Notes under the pieces: generated by a model
Told to the model about the DNA's origin: nothing
The model's input: the letters and a program-made list of their open reading frames with translations, nothing else
Databases searched by the model: none
Assembly (NCBI GenBank): GCA_002778535.1
Contig: PFBP01000019.1
Location: 1 to 25,631 of the forward strand
DNA from: Candidatus Kuenenbacteria bacterium CG10_big_fil_rev_8_21_14_0_10_36_11
Lineage (GTDB): Bacteria; Patescibacteriota; Patescibacteriia; UBA2196
Direction: 5' to 3'
DNA length: 25,631 nt
Shown here: positions 14,272 to 21,040 of the stretch, in pieces
How the letters are laid out: each line of letters starts with the position of its first letter
How positions within the stretch are numbered: the stretch's first letter is position 1
Position numbers and translations under genes: made by a program

Positions 14272-14610
14272 TTAAAAATTATAATTTTTTATTATTTCCT
14301 CCACTTCCCCTGCTTTCTCTTCTGTATCATCAATTAAAAACATCAGTCTGGGAATTCTTCTGATTTTAAGATTGCTGTTTAAAAATTTGACTAGATTTTG
14401 TTTGTTTTGAATTAAAACAGAAATTGCCTCTGATGATTTTTCAAATGGCAAAACAGACAGCCAAACGCGCGCCTCGGCCAAGCCAGCATCAATTTTCACA
14501 TGAGTAATTGTAATTAAAAAATCAGGAGGAAATTCCATTTCTCTGGCCACAAATTCCGCAATCAAGCGCTGGAATTCTTTGTTGAGTTTATCTGTGCGAG
14601 GGATAGGCAT
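14272..14610 (-). CDS. rbfA: Ribosome-binding factor A
   Basis: 112 aa from ATG 14610 (MPIPRTDKLNKEFQRLIAEF). The frame can be extended to 14637, but the extra MRGNDSGKN is translated palindromic repeat. It has the RbfA KH-like fold signatures: FLITITHVKIDAGLAEARVWLSVLP, the FLNSNLKIRRIPRLMFLIDD helix and strand, and a C-terminal helix. RbfA binds the 30S subunit during late 16S rRNA maturation. The repeat at 14622-14719 ends only 11 bases before the start, so it forms most of the 5' untranslated region. No clear Shine-Dalgarno is visible. Confidence 0.9.
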   Translation of the reverse strand: MPIPRTDKLNKEFQRLIAEFVAREMEFPPDFLITITHVKIDAGLAEARVWLSVLPFEKSSEAISVLIQNKQNLVKFLNSNLKIRRIPRLMFLIDDTEEKAGEVEEIIKNYNF

Positions 14611-14621
14611 ATTTTTACCGC

Positions 14622-14719
14622 TGTCATTCCCGCGCAAGTGGGAATCTCATGGAATTATTGGAAACACTGGGATCCCCGTTCCATTTGCCACCGGCAAATT
14701 GGAACTCGCGGGGATGACA
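14622..14719. repeat. Palindromic element upstream of rbfA with a nested hairpin
   Basis: A 98-bp TGTCAT...TGACA element. ATTCCCGCGCAAGTGGGAAT forms one end. The other end (GATCCCC...GGGGATGACA) encloses a second 28-bp palindrome, GTTCC...GGAAC (14678-14705). It occupies the tatD-rbfA gap. Confidence 0.87.
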
Positions 14720-14725
14720 AACTAA

Positions 14726-15649
14726 TCATTTAAAAAATAATTTCTTCACATTTTCTGTGGTCTGTCTGCACACTTCTTCGTAACTTACTCCTTTCAATTC
14801 CGCGACTTTAAGCGCCACAAATTCCACATTTTGTGGCGTATTTTTTTCTCCCCTGTACGGCTCTGGTGTCAGCCAAGGCGCGTCTGTTTCCACCAAAATC
14901 CTTTCCAAAGGAATCATCTTAACAACCTGGCGCAAATTGTCAACTGATTTATTTTTAAAAGTAATGATGCCAGTCAAACCTATATAAAAACCAAAGTCAA
15001 CAAATTTTTGCGCGATTTCCAGACTGGCATCAAAACAATGGACAACACCTTTTACAATATTGTCATTCCCGCGCAAACGGGAATCCCGTGTTTTATTATT
15101 TAGTCTCTGAGATCCCCGCTTTCGCGAGAATGACACAAGAAGAGAAATAACTTCTAATATATCCAAATATGCATCATCAGGATTTTCTTTAGAACCGCGC
15201 GCGTGCAAAACTACAGGCAAATTATTTTTTTGAGCAAAATTTAATTGCTTAACAAATTCTTCTCTCTGTGTTCTTTTAATATTGTCAATTGTTTTAATGT
15301 TTTTATATTTTAATGATTTTATGTCTTCCGCGTTTTTGTAATAATAATCCAAACCAATTTCTCCAACCGCCACAATTTTAGACGCGCCTCGGCGCATCTC
15401 TACATCTATTAATTCCTGAAACTTTTCTTGTTCAAACTCGCCTTCTCCTTCAGTTGGATGAATTCCAATGGAAGCATAAATATTTTTATCAGGATATTCA
15501 TTGGCAATCGCAACAGCACGCTTTGAACTTTCATAATCCGCGCCAATATTAATAAGGCCGATTCCTTTTTCCAAACAATCGGCAATTATTTCTTGATAAT
15601 TATTTTCAAAATCAGAAAAATTAAGATGACAATGGGAATCAAAGAGCAT
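14726..15649 (-). CDS. tatD: TatD-family metal-dependent DNase
   Basis: 307 aa. Metal ligands are visible in order: DSHCHLN (His6, His8), VGEIGLDYYY, VLHARG, VHCFD and VETDAPWLTPEPYRG. The family hydrolyses DNA ends and is linked to DNA repair and, in some hosts, D-aminoacyl-tRNA processing; cytosolic. About 25 residues between DILEVI and KGVVHCFD (SFSRKRGS...DSRLRGND) are encoded by the repeat at 15061-15135. They fall in a loop just before a metal-ligand strand, frame kept, and account for the length above the usual 255-265. It lies 3 bases after the cvpA stop, so it is co-transcribed with cvpA. Confidence 0.93.
   Translation of the reverse strand: MLFDSHCHLNFSDFENNYQEIIADCLEKGIGLINIGADYESSKRAVAIANEYPDKNIYASIGIHPTEGEGEFEQEKFQELIDVEMRRGASKIVAVGEIGLDYYYKNAEDIKSLKYKNIKTIDNIKRTQREEFVKQLNFAQKNNLPVVLHARGSKENPDDAYLDILEVISLLVSFSRKRGSQRLNNKTRDSRLRGNDNIVKGVVHCFDASLEIAQKFVDFGFYIGLTGIITFKNKSVDNLRQVVKMIPLERILVETDAPWLTPEPYRGEKNTPQNVEFVALKVAELKGVSYEEVCRQTTENVKKLFFK
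15061..15135. repeat. 75-bp palindromic element inside tatD
   Basis: From TGTCATTCCC (15061) to AATGACA (15135). ATTCCCGCGCAAACGGGAAT forms one end and ATCCCCGCTTTCGCGAGAAT the other. Its length is exactly 25 codons and it reads through without a stop. Confidence 0.92.
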
Positions 15650-15652
15650 AAA

Positions 15653-16171
15653 TTAAAAATTTAAATAGCTTCTTGCTTGCCTGACGAGCTCTGGTAAAAG
15701 CGGCAAAAGGACTTTGCCAACAGAAATAAGATACTTGGCCACACTGGAGGCGTCTACGGCCGGAATAATAAAATTGGCAAAAGGAAATTTGCCAATCATA
15801 ATTAAAACCACGCCCAAAACTAAAGAGCCCTCAAGAAATCCTGAAACCGCGCCAGCCAGACGATTGATAGTTTTTAAAAAAGGAATCACAGCAATAATAT
15901 TGAAAATTTTATTAATCAGCCAAAAAATCAAGCCGACCAAACGGTTAACAATGATAAAAATCAAAAGAAATCCTACAATTTTGGCCAGATTCTGATTGCC
16001 CATAAAAATCGGGCTGATTAAATCAGCAGCTGTTTCAAAATAGTTGCCAGCTACAAGTACGCCGGCAATGGTGCCAACTAACGCGCCAAGCGTGTGAATC
16101 AGTCCAAACCAAAATCCAGAAAAGGTAAAGAAGAAAAGAATAAGAATGAGAATGAGATCAAGAATAGTCAT
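15653..16171 (-). CDS. CvpA-family membrane protein
   Basis: 172 aa with four hydrophobic segments: an N-terminal LDLILILILFFFTFSGFWFG, then GALVGTIAGVLVAG, IVGFLLIFIIVNRLVGLIFW and LEGSLVLGVVLIMIGKF. The pattern, including NRLAGAVSGFLEG before the last helix, is that of CvpA/colicin V production proteins. They are inner-membrane proteins of unclear molecular role, linked to envelope integrity. The end overlaps the tatD start region by a 3-base gap. A large repeat fills the gap upstream of its start. Confidence 0.85.
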   Translation of the reverse strand: MTILDLILILILFFFTFSGFWFGLIHTLGALVGTIAGVLVAGNYFETAADLISPIFMGNQNLAKIVGFLLIFIIVNRLVGLIFWLINKIFNIIAVIPFLKTINRLAGAVSGFLEGSLVLGVVLIMIGKFPFANFIIPAVDASSVAKYLISVGKVLLPLLPELVRQARSYLNF

Positions 16172-16179
16172 AATGTTTT

Positions 16180-16305
16180 TGTCATCCCGAACTTGATTCG
16201 GGATCCAGAAAATTAAAATTATAATGATTTAATAATTTTTGTAAGCATGTTTTCTGAATCCTGGTTCAAATTGCCATTGGCAATTTTGAACTCATCAGGA
16301 TGACA
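16180..16305. repeat. 126-bp palindromic element between metG and cvpA
   Basis: The longest copy. TGTCATCCCGAACTTGATTCGGGAT forms one end and TCCTG...CAGGATGACA the other. The second end encloses a nested 28-bp palindrome, GTTCAAATTGCC with GGCAATTTTGAAC (16264-16291), related to that at 14678-14705. Confidence 0.85.
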
Positions 16306-16330
16306 AAAAAATAATTATAATGACAAAAAT

Positions 16331-17794
16331 TTATAATCTTGGAAATAGTATTTCTCCTTTAATGATTTTTTCAGCACTAAATTGAGTAATAATTTTTTCA
16401 GCAGTGCATGGCATAAATGGTTGAAGCAAAACTGCCACATTTAAAATATCTTGTGCAATTGGTTCTAAAATATTTTTTAATTTTTCAGTATCTTTAATTT
16501 TCCATGGTTCTGTTTTAGTAATGGTTTCATCGCAAGCACGGAGTTTTTGCCAAAGAATTTTTAAAGCTTCATTGAATTTGTATTGCGACATTTTCTCGGC
16601 AAATAATTTAAAATCGAATTTATCTAAAAAACTACTGGATTCCCGCTTGCGCGGGAATGACAATAAAAATTTAGGATGACATCCCATATCTAACTCATTC
16701 TTTTCAATCAAATTAGCAACGCGCGAAACCAAATTGCCAAGACCGTTGGCCAAGTCAGATGTATATGCTTCTTTAAATTTTTCTTCAGTATAATCCCCAT
16801 CTTCAAAAGGAGAAACTTTTGCCAATAAATAATAACGGACAGCGTCAGTGCCGTATTTCTCCACTAACTCAAACGGATTAACCGCATTGCCTAAACTTTT
16901 GCTCATTTTTTCACCATTCACATTAATAAAGCCATGAATCAAAATTTGTTTTGAAGACGCGATGCCAGCTGACATAAGCATTGCCTGCCACATTGCTGAC
17001 TGCTGGCGCAAATTATCTTTGCCAGCGATTTGAAATCCTGGCCACCATTCTTTCCATTTTGGATCATCAGGCCAACCAATGGCAGAAATATAATTTACTA
17101 AAGCGTCAAACCAAACATACATAACTTGTTTGTCATCACCTGGCACTGGCACACCCCAAGGCATTTTGGCTTTAAGCCGCGAAATACTAAAATCTTCCAA
17201 GCCAGCTGCAACAAACTTTTTGATTTCATTTAATCTGTGCGCCGGCAAGACAAAATCAGGATTTTTTTCATACAATTCCAAAAGCTGTTTTTGATATTTT
17301 GAAAAACAGAAAAAATAATTTTCCTCGTCAATCAATTCTAATTCCAAATTAGGATGAATTGGGCATTTGCCATTAACAAGTTCTGATTCTGTTTTTTCCA
17401 ACTCACAACCAACACAATATTTTATCTTGTAATTTTTTTTATAAATATTACCAACCTTTTCACATTTTTGCCAAAAAGCTTTGGCCGCTTCTTCGTGAAA
17501 ATCAGCGGTAGTGCGAATGAAAAAATTATAGCTCAAATTTAGAGCTTTTTTTAAATCATCAAATTTGGCTGCGTATTCGTCGCAATATTCTTGCGGATCT
17601 TTTTTTTCTTCCAAAGCTTTGCGGTAAATTTTTAAACCGTGCTCATCTGTACCAGTATTGAAAAAAACTTCGTCACCATTTAAACGATGCCAGCGGGCAA
17701 TCACATCAGCCTGCACAATTTCCAAAGCATGACCGATATGCGGATCGGCGTTAACATATGGCAAAGTTGTGGTAATGTAAAATTTATTTGACAT
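16331..17794 (-). CDS. metG: Methionyl-tRNA synthetase
   Basis: 487 aa, class I. The HIGH motif is PHIGHA (His19-His22) and the KMSKS motif is GEKMSKSLGN. A zinc knob CVGCELEKTESELVNGKCPIH lies in the connective domain. No C-terminal tRNA-binding (Trbp111-like) domain is present, so this is the short form. It charges tRNA-Met with methionine for initiation and elongation; cytosolic. Residues around CHPKFLLSFPRKRESSSFLDKF lie just after the catalytic core, before the helical anticodon-binding domain, and come from a half repeat (16635-16681). The frame is kept and the position is a domain linker. Confidence 0.96.
   Translation of the reverse strand: MSNKFYITTTLPYVNADPHIGHALEIVQADVIARWHRLNGDEVFFNTGTDEHGLKIYRKALEEKKDPQEYCDEYAAKFDDLKKALNLSYNFFIRTTADFHEEAAKAFWQKCEKVGNIYKKNYKIKYCVGCELEKTESELVNGKCPIHPNLELELIDEENYFFCFSKYQKQLLELYEKNPDFVLPAHRLNEIKKFVAAGLEDFSISRLKAKMPWGVPVPGDDKQVMYVWFDALVNYISAIGWPDDPKWKEWWPGFQIAGKDNLRQQSAMWQAMLMSAGIASSKQILIHGFINVNGEKMSKSLGNAVNPFELVEKYGTDAVRYYLLAKVSPFEDGDYTEEKFKEAYTSDLANGLGNLVSRVANLIEKNELDMGCHPKFLLSFPRKRESSSFLDKFDFKLFAEKMSQYKFNEALKILWQKLRACDETITKTEPWKIKDTEKLKNILEPIAQDILNVAVLLQPFMPCTAEKIITQFSAEKIIKGEILFPRL
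16635..16681. repeat. Half palindromic element inside metG
   Basis: CTGGATTCCCGC...GGGAATGACA (28 bp, 16635-16662) contains ATTCCCGCTTGCGCGGGAAT. An extra GGATGACA follows 19 bp on. It is identical at 27 of 28 positions to the half copy in the GT4 gene (2034-2061). Confidence 0.85.
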
Positions 17795-17867
17795 AAAAAC
17801 AGAAGTTTTGTAGAGTTATTTTAAACACATCTTTAGAATTTCCCAATTGGGGATCCTTTTTTATTTT

Positions 17868-18656
17868 CTATCCAACCACAATCACAAACTCGCCTTTGGG
17901 TTCATTATCTTTAAATTCATTTTTTAATTCTTTTAAAATTTCTTCTGCCGTGCCGCGGTAAATGGTTTCAAATTTTTTAGTCAGTTCGCGGCAGACAACA
18001 AGGTATTTTTGTCCTTTGTCATCCCTTCTCTTTTTTCTGTCATCCTCGCGAAAGCGAGGATCCCATGGATACAATCCTGGCTCATTTTCGTTATCGCCGG
18101 GATTCCCGTTTTCGCGGGAATGACAATATTTTTTATTTAATTGTTCCAAACATTTCATTATTCGGTGGCATGATTCATAAAAAACTACTGTTTCTTTTGC
18201 TGCTAAAACCTCGCACAGAAAAGTTTCTCTGCCTTTTTTATGTGGCACAAAGCCTTTGAAAATAAATTTATCCGTGGGCAAGCCAGAAATAGATAATGCA
18301 GTGATTAAAGCGCAAGCGCCAGGAATCGGCACAATTTGTAAGGGCAATTCATGAATTGCCCCTACCAAAAAATTTATCAATTTATTGCCAGGATCAGAAA
18401 TGCCAGGTGTACCAGCGTCAGTCACCAAAGCAACCTGGTTATTTTTTATCAATTCAATAATTTCCTGAATTTTTCTTTCATTAGAATGATGATGATAAAC
18501 CACTAATTTTTTATTTTCTATTTTATAATGGTCTAATAATTTTCTTGTCACGCGCGTGTCTTCGCATAAAATATAATCCGCTTCTTTTAAAACGCGGAGC
18601 ACGCGCAGAGTAATATCTTCTAAATTACCAATAGGTGTGGCAATAATGTATAACAT
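17868..18656 (-). CDS. rsmI: 16S rRNA 2'-O-ribose C1402 methyltransferase
   Basis: 262 aa of the SAM-dependent tetrapyrrole methylase fold. Signatures are MLYIIATPIGNLEDITLRVLRVL at the start, CEDTRVTRKLL, LVTDAGTPGISDPG, the VPIPGACALITALSISGLP block, FKGFVPHKKGRE, FYESCHRI and VCRELTKKFETIYRG. RsmI methylates C1402 in the ribosomal P site. Two different palindromes are translated within it: about 8 residues (GAIHELPL) before VPIPG, and about 35 residues (CHSRENGNP...DPRFREDD...RRDDKG) before YLVVCREL. Both fall in surface loops and the frame is open. The gene begins 6 bases after the permease stop. Confidence 0.93.
   Translation of the reverse strand: MLYIIATPIGNLEDITLRVLRVLKEADYILCEDTRVTRKLLDHYKIENKKLVVYHHHSNERKIQEIIELIKNNQVALVTDAGTPGISDPGNKLINFLVGAIHELPLQIVPIPGACALITALSISGLPTDKFIFKGFVPHKKGRETFLCEVLAAKETVVFYESCHRIMKCLEQLNKKYCHSRENGNPGDNENEPGLYPWDPRFREDDRKKRRDDKGQKYLVVCRELTKKFETIYRGTAEEILKELKNEFKDNEPKGEFVIVVG
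18017..18125. repeat. Palindromic element inside rsmI
   Basis: Core 18038-18125. ATCCTCGCGAAAGCGAGGAT forms one end and ATTCCCGTTTTCGCGGGAAT the other, with an outlying TGTCATCCC at 18017-18025, 21 bp beyond the core. Translated without a stop between two secondary elements of the methylase. Confidence 0.9.
18342..18361. repeat. Perfect 20-bp palindrome inside rsmI
   Basis: GGGCAATTCATGAATTGCCC is a perfect palindrome flanked by GTA and TAC-like bases. It has no sequence link to the TGTCATTCCC family and adds about GAIHELPL to the protein. Confidence 0.7.
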
Positions 18657-18662
18657 AAATTT

Positions 18663-19691
18663 TTATTTTTTTTCTTCGTCAATTCCAGCTAAAAAATCTC
18701 TGGCAATCACTTCAATAATAACAGCCACTGGCACAGCCAAAAGCGCTCCAATCATGCCGCCGAGAGATCCGCCAATCAAAATCGCGACCATAACCACGAC
18801 TGCGTCAAGCCCCACTGACTTTTGCATTACTTTTGGCACTAAAACGCTATTTTCCAATTGCTGGACAATAAAATAAACAAGAGCGACTAATAAAACTTTG
18901 GTAAAAGAATCAGAAAAAGCAATGAACACGCCTGGCACCGCGCCGATAAATGGCCCGATATAGGGAATAATTTCTGTCAAAGCGGCCACAATACCCAAAA
19001 GCAAAGCGTATTTAACACCCAAAATTGTCAGGCCCAAATAGACTGCCAAACCAACAATCAAACACAAAATTATCTGGCCGCGCAACCACCAGCCCAGTTT
19101 ATTTTGAATTTTATCCACTAAATCAATAATCTTTCCCCGATATATTTTTGGCAAAAAATATTTAAAATAATATTTAATGCCGTCATCTTGTACCACAAGA
19201 TAAAAAACAATCACCAAAACAGAAACAAAAGAAATTAAACCGCCGAATAACCCTGTCAAGGTAGTAAAAACGCCACTCGTGGCTTGTGCCAAATTAGAAC
19301 TTAAACCTGTCAGAGCTTCTGGCAAAGTAGCTGGCACAGAGCTGGATCTATCGCTTAATTTATTAAAACCCAAAGCTATTTTTTCATAATAATCAGGCAA
19401 ATTTTTCGCCAATTGTCCGATTTGTTCTGACATAGGCGGAATTAAAAGCACAATCACTAAACTAAAGATAGCCAAGATAATTAGATAAATCAAAAGAATG
19501 GACACGGAACGCGGGATTTTATATTTCTGCAAATAATCCACAAATGGATCAAGAGCCGCGGCCACAACGATTGAGACAAAAACTATGGCCACCACATCGC
19601 GAATCACATAAAGCACAGCCAGAGATAAAAGCACGACAAAAACGCGGAAGATTGAAAGATAAGAAACTGGGTTTTGAGCAGGGGAAGGCAT
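18663..19691 (-). CDS. AI-2E/PerM-family permease-like membrane protein
   Basis: 342 aa from ATG 19691 (MPSPAQNPVSYLSIFRVF). A TTG at 19712 could add seven residues but is less likely. About eight membrane helices are seen. The family block is near the C-terminus: GLTILGVKYALLLGIVAALTEIIPYIGPFIGAVPG, then QQLENSVLVPKVMQKSVGLDAVVVM. PerM relatives are reported as autoinducer exporters or Na+/H+ antiporters; which applies here cannot be told. The first part (VDYLQKYKIPRSVSIL) matches the usual start. rsmI follows by 6 bases. Confidence 0.9.
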   Translation of the reverse strand: MPSPAQNPVSYLSIFRVFVVLLSLAVLYVIRDVVAIVFVSIVVAAALDPFVDYLQKYKIPRSVSILLIYLIILAIFSLVIVLLIPPMSEQIGQLAKNLPDYYEKIALGFNKLSDRSSSVPATLPEALTGLSSNLAQATSGVFTTLTGLFGGLISFVSVLVIVFYLVVQDDGIKYYFKYFLPKIYRGKIIDLVDKIQNKLGWWLRGQIILCLIVGLAVYLGLTILGVKYALLLGIVAALTEIIPYIGPFIGAVPGVFIAFSDSFTKVLLVALVYFIVQQLENSVLVPKVMQKSVGLDAVVVMVAILIGGSLGGMIGALLAVPVAVIIEVIARDFLAGIDEEKK

Positions 19692-19759
19692 ATTTAAAAA
19701 CTCAAAATTCAAAAGCCAAAATTCAAAATTATTGAAATTTTAGACTTTAAATTTTATAA

Positions 19760-21025
19760 TTATATTTTTAAAAATTTCTTAAATTCTTTTTCATTCTTAT
19801 ACGGCCCAATTAAGGCCAAATTCATTTTTTGGGTTTGAAAAATATTTCTGGCCGAGGCATCAATCTGTTTTTTTGTCACTTTCATAATTTCCGCAATTTT
19901 TTGTTCTGGCGTTTTTAATTTTCCAACCAAAAGCTCTTGCCTTCCATACCAATCAGCCACGCTGGAACAATCTTCCATTTCCAAAATCAGATGGCCTTTT
20001 AAAAATTCCCGGGCTTTTTTTAATTCTTCCTCTTTAATACCATTATTTTTTATAATTCTTAACTCATCTAAAATTAAATTGATAGCTTTATAAATTCTAT
20101 TTTTATCAAGACCGGCGGCCACACTGAAAATTCCAGTATCTTGTGCTCCTTCATGCACGGCTCTGATATAATAACAAAGTCCTTGCCGTTCGCGAATATT
20201 TATAAAAAGACGAGAACTCATAGAACCGCCCAAGATAACCGATAACAGTTGAGTAGCCATTAAATCTTTGGCTGTTAATTTTGGCCCGATAAAACCAAGC
20301 GATAAATGCACTTGCTCTGTTTTTTTGTAATGTAATTTTAATTGCGGTTTTTTTTGAAAAGGAATAAATTTTTTAAACTGATTTTTTTGATTTATTCTAT
20401 CAGAGATGCCAAAATATTTTTCAATCATTTCTCGCGCGCTTTTGTTTTTAATATTGCCAGCCAGGCTAATCACACAATTTTTAGGCGTGTAATGTTTCTG
20501 AAGATACTGCACCATTTTCCCACGCGTGGTATTCTGCACTGTTTTTTTAGAGCCGGCAATATCGCGGCCAAGCGTATTGCCTTTAAAAACCATTTCTTCA
20601 AGCAAAGATTCTACGCGGCGCGTGGGCGTATCTTCATACATATTTATTTCTTCAATAATCGTGCCTTTTTCCCGTTTCAATTCTTCAGCTTCAAATTTAG
20701 AATTTTGAAGCATATCAGAAAGCATGTCCAAGGCCAAAGCCAAATGTTCGCCATTAACTTTAATCCAATAGCCAGTGTGATCTTTTGAGGTAAAAGCATT
20801 AAACTGCGCGCCTACTTGATCCAATTCTTTTGATAAAGCCAGCGTGTTTGGCCGGCGAGTTGTGCCTTTGAACATCATATGTTCTAAAAAATGCGAGATG
20901 CCGGCAATATCGTCTGTTTCATAGCGCGAGCCCACGCCAAACAAAATCAGAACAGTTACTGCCTTGGTTTCTTTTTGCGGCGACAAAATCACGCGCGTGC
21001 CGTTTTTTAAAATGTATTTTTGCAT
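19760..21025 (-). CDS. M16-family zinc peptidase
   Basis: 421 aa, the single-chain bacterial length. The inverted zinc motif HFLEH lies at 45-49 (His45, Glu48, His49), with the distal glutamate in GTIIEEINMYED about 76 residues on. The C-terminal half has the paired domain with SSRLFINIRERQGLCYYIRA, including the R/Y substrate-binding residues. Such enzymes degrade small peptides or process precursors; no signal peptide is visible, so it should act in the cytosol. It starts 15 bases after the glyS stop and is likely co-transcribed with it. Confidence 0.95.
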   Translation of the reverse strand: MQKYILKNGTRVILSPQKETKAVTVLILFGVGSRYETDDIAGISHFLEHMMFKGTTRRPNTLALSKELDQVGAQFNAFTSKDHTGYWIKVNGEHLALALDMLSDMLQNSKFEAEELKREKGTIIEEINMYEDTPTRRVESLLEEMVFKGNTLGRDIAGSKKTVQNTTRGKMVQYLQKHYTPKNCVISLAGNIKNKSAREMIEKYFGISDRINQKNQFKKFIPFQKKPQLKLHYKKTEQVHLSLGFIGPKLTAKDLMATQLLSVILGGSMSSRLFINIRERQGLCYYIRAVHEGAQDTGIFSVAAGLDKNRIYKAINLILDELRIIKNNGIKEEELKKAREFLKGHLILEMEDCSSVADWYGRQELLVGKLKTPEQKIAEIMKVTKKQIDASARNIFQTQKMNLALIGPYKNEKEFKKFLKI

Positions 21026-21040
21026 AAAAAAATATAAGCC

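Noticed and set aside
17835..17860. Degenerate palindrome between metG and rsmI (TCCCAATTGGGGATCC)
   Set aside because: It may be a relic of the repeat family, but it lacks the TGTCA/TGACA ends.
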